NCBI GenBank assembly: GCA_947624425.1
Contig: CANQKG010000062.1
Location: forward strand, 1 to 7,451
DNA: 7,451 nucleotides
Direction: 5' to 3'
Source of the DNA: an uncultured Clostridia bacterium
GTDB lineage: Bacteria; Bacillota; Clostridia; Oscillospirales; Ruminococcaceae
The notes below the pieces were generated by a model. The model made no database searches. It saw nothing but the letters and a program-made list of their open reading frames with translations, and was not told the origin of the DNA. This document shows positions 6,466 to 7,451 of this stretch, piece after piece. Position 1 is the stretch's first letter. Each line of letters opens with the position of its first letter. A program made the position numbers and the translations under genes.

Positions 6466-7451
6466 GTCACCCGTTTCGGGAAGCGACCGATCAACTGCAT
6501 GAAGTACTGTTAAACGCCGCGGGCGCGGCGATAAGGGCGGGCAAGCTGCCCTTGGAGCCGATCCCCGCATTCGGGATCGAGGCGCCTGCCGACCCCTCTC
6601 ACGGAGATTTGGCAAGCAATATTGCCATGGTATCGGCACGGGCATTCAAAAAGTCGCCTCGGCAGATCGCTGAGGCACTGTCCAGCGAGATGATTTTGGA
6701 CGGCACCGTTTTTTCCTCCTGCGAGATCGCGGGACCCGGCTTTCTCAACTTCCGCTTTGCGGACAAGTGGTTTGCCGATGCTCTCGCCGCAGTCTGCGCC
6801 GAGGGCGCTGAGTACGGGCGGGTACCGGACGGCGCCGGCAAAAAGGTGATGGTGGAGTTTGTTTCCGCCAACCCGACCGGACCGATGCACATCGGCAACG
6901 CCAGAGGCGGCGCCATCGGGGACTGCCTTGCCTCGGTGCTGGAATGGGCTGGGTACGATGTGACCCGGGAATTTTATCTCAACGACGCGGGCAATCAAAT
7001 CGAGAAGTTTGCCCTGTCGCTGGAGGTGCGGTATCTCCAGCAGGTGCTGGGGGAGGACGCCGCCGAGCTGCCTGAAAACGCCTATCACGGGGCGGACATT
7101 ATCGCACACGCCAAGGCGTACGCCGCCGAGCACGGGGACGAGCTTTTAAACCTTTCGAGCGAGGAGCGGCGGAAAGCGCTTGTCGCCTACGCACTGCCGC
7201 TCAATATCGCGGGGCTGGAGCGTGATCTGCTCCGGTACGGCATTCGGTACGACGTTTGGTTCCGGGAGAGCGAGCTCCATGAGACGGGCGCGGTGCAGGC
7301 GGTGATCGACCTGTTGACCGAGCGCGGCATGACCTACAAAAAAGACGGCGCGCTGTGGTACCGCTCTACCGCATCCGGCGCGGAGAAGGACGATGTGCTG
7401 GTACGGGAGAACTCGACGCCCACCTATTTTGCCGCCGACATTGCCTACCAC
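6462..7451 (+). CDS. argS: Arginyl-tRNA synthetase, N-terminal 330 residues (cut by window edge)
   Basis: Class I aminoacyl-tRNA synthetase that attaches arginine to tRNA-Arg. The reading frame is open from the ATG at 6462 to the right edge, giving 330 of the roughly 560 residues usual for the family. Residues 1 to about 100 form the ArgS-specific N-terminal (Add-1) domain that contacts the tRNA D-loop, with typical segments SHGDLASNIAM (46-56) and IAGPGFLNF (89-97). The catalytic domain follows, with VEFVSANPTGPMHIGNARG (131-149) containing the HIGH-class motif HIGN (143-146), then YLNDAGNQI (172-180) and TPTYFAADIAYH (319-330). The KMSKS-like region and the DALR anticodon-binding domain lie outside. 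The start overlaps the previous stop as ATGA; an AAAGGAG at 6444-6450 is 11 bases upstream. Confidence 0.96.
   Translation, partial: MSHPFREATDQLHEVLLNAAGAAIRAGKLPLEPIPAFGIEAPADPSHGDLASNIAMVSARAFKKSPRQIAEALSSEMILDGTVFSSCEIAGPGFLNFRFADKWFADALAAVCAEGAEYGRVPDGAGKKVMVEFVSANPTGPMHIGNARGGAIGDCLASVLEWAGYDVTREFYLNDAGNQIEKFALSLEVRYLQQVLGEDAAELPENAYHGADIIAHAKAYAAEHGDELLNLSSEERRKALVAYALPLNIAGLERDLLRYGIRYDVWFRESELHETGAVQAVIDLLTERGMTYKKDGALWYRSTASGAEKDDVLVRENSTPTYFAADIAYH

Noticed and set aside
6510..7133. Open minus-strand frame of 207 codons opposite argS
   Set aside because: argS is unambiguous on the plus strand (HIGN motif and conserved segments), so this is a shadow frame.

Overview
The window looks like chromosomal DNA from a GC-rich Firmicute of the class Clostridia, probably near the Oscillospiraceae/Ruminococcaceae. 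This is an inference from four things: the Shine-Dalgarno sites (AGGAGG, AGGGAG, GAGGT), sigma-A type promoters in short AT-rich gaps, the gene order glutamate racemase - YwiB-like DUF1934 protein - argS (ywiB-argS adjacency is known in Bacillus), and a giant FtsX-type permease of a form common in gut Clostridia. No mobile element, CRISPR array, tRNA or rRNA is visible.

Layout. Positions 36-3945, minus strand: a two-gene ABC transporter operon. A MacB/LolD-type ATPase (3244-3945) is followed after 4 bases by a 1067-residue FtsX-type permease (36-3239) carrying a roughly 280-residue extracellular coiled coil. Positions 3946-4117: a 172-bp divergent intergenic region with back-to-back promoters and a perfect 25-bp inverted repeat (9-7-9) overlapping the transporter promoter. 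Positions 4118-7451, plus strand: a tightly packed operon of D-alanine-D-alanine ligase (ddl), glutamate racemase (murI), a DUF1934 protein, and the first 330 codons of arginyl-tRNA synthetase (argS), which runs off the right edge. Gene joints are a 9-base gap, a 7-base overlap and a 4-base ATGA overlap, so translational coupling is likely. At the extreme left, 3 bases past the permease stop codon, lies an exact TTGACA-N17-TATAAT promoter on the minus strand, firing out of the window.

Function. ddl and murI supply the two D-amino-acid components of peptidoglycan stem peptides: the D-Ala-D-Ala terminus and D-Glu. argS charges tRNA-Arg, and the DUF1934 protein has no established role. The transporter's substrate cannot be read from the sequence; a role in envelope-active peptide or lipid handling is possible for this superfamily but unproven here. 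The genes are all of known families. The least explained items are the inverted repeat in the divergent promoter region, the exact consensus promoter at the left edge, and the long repetitive coiled coil in the permease.
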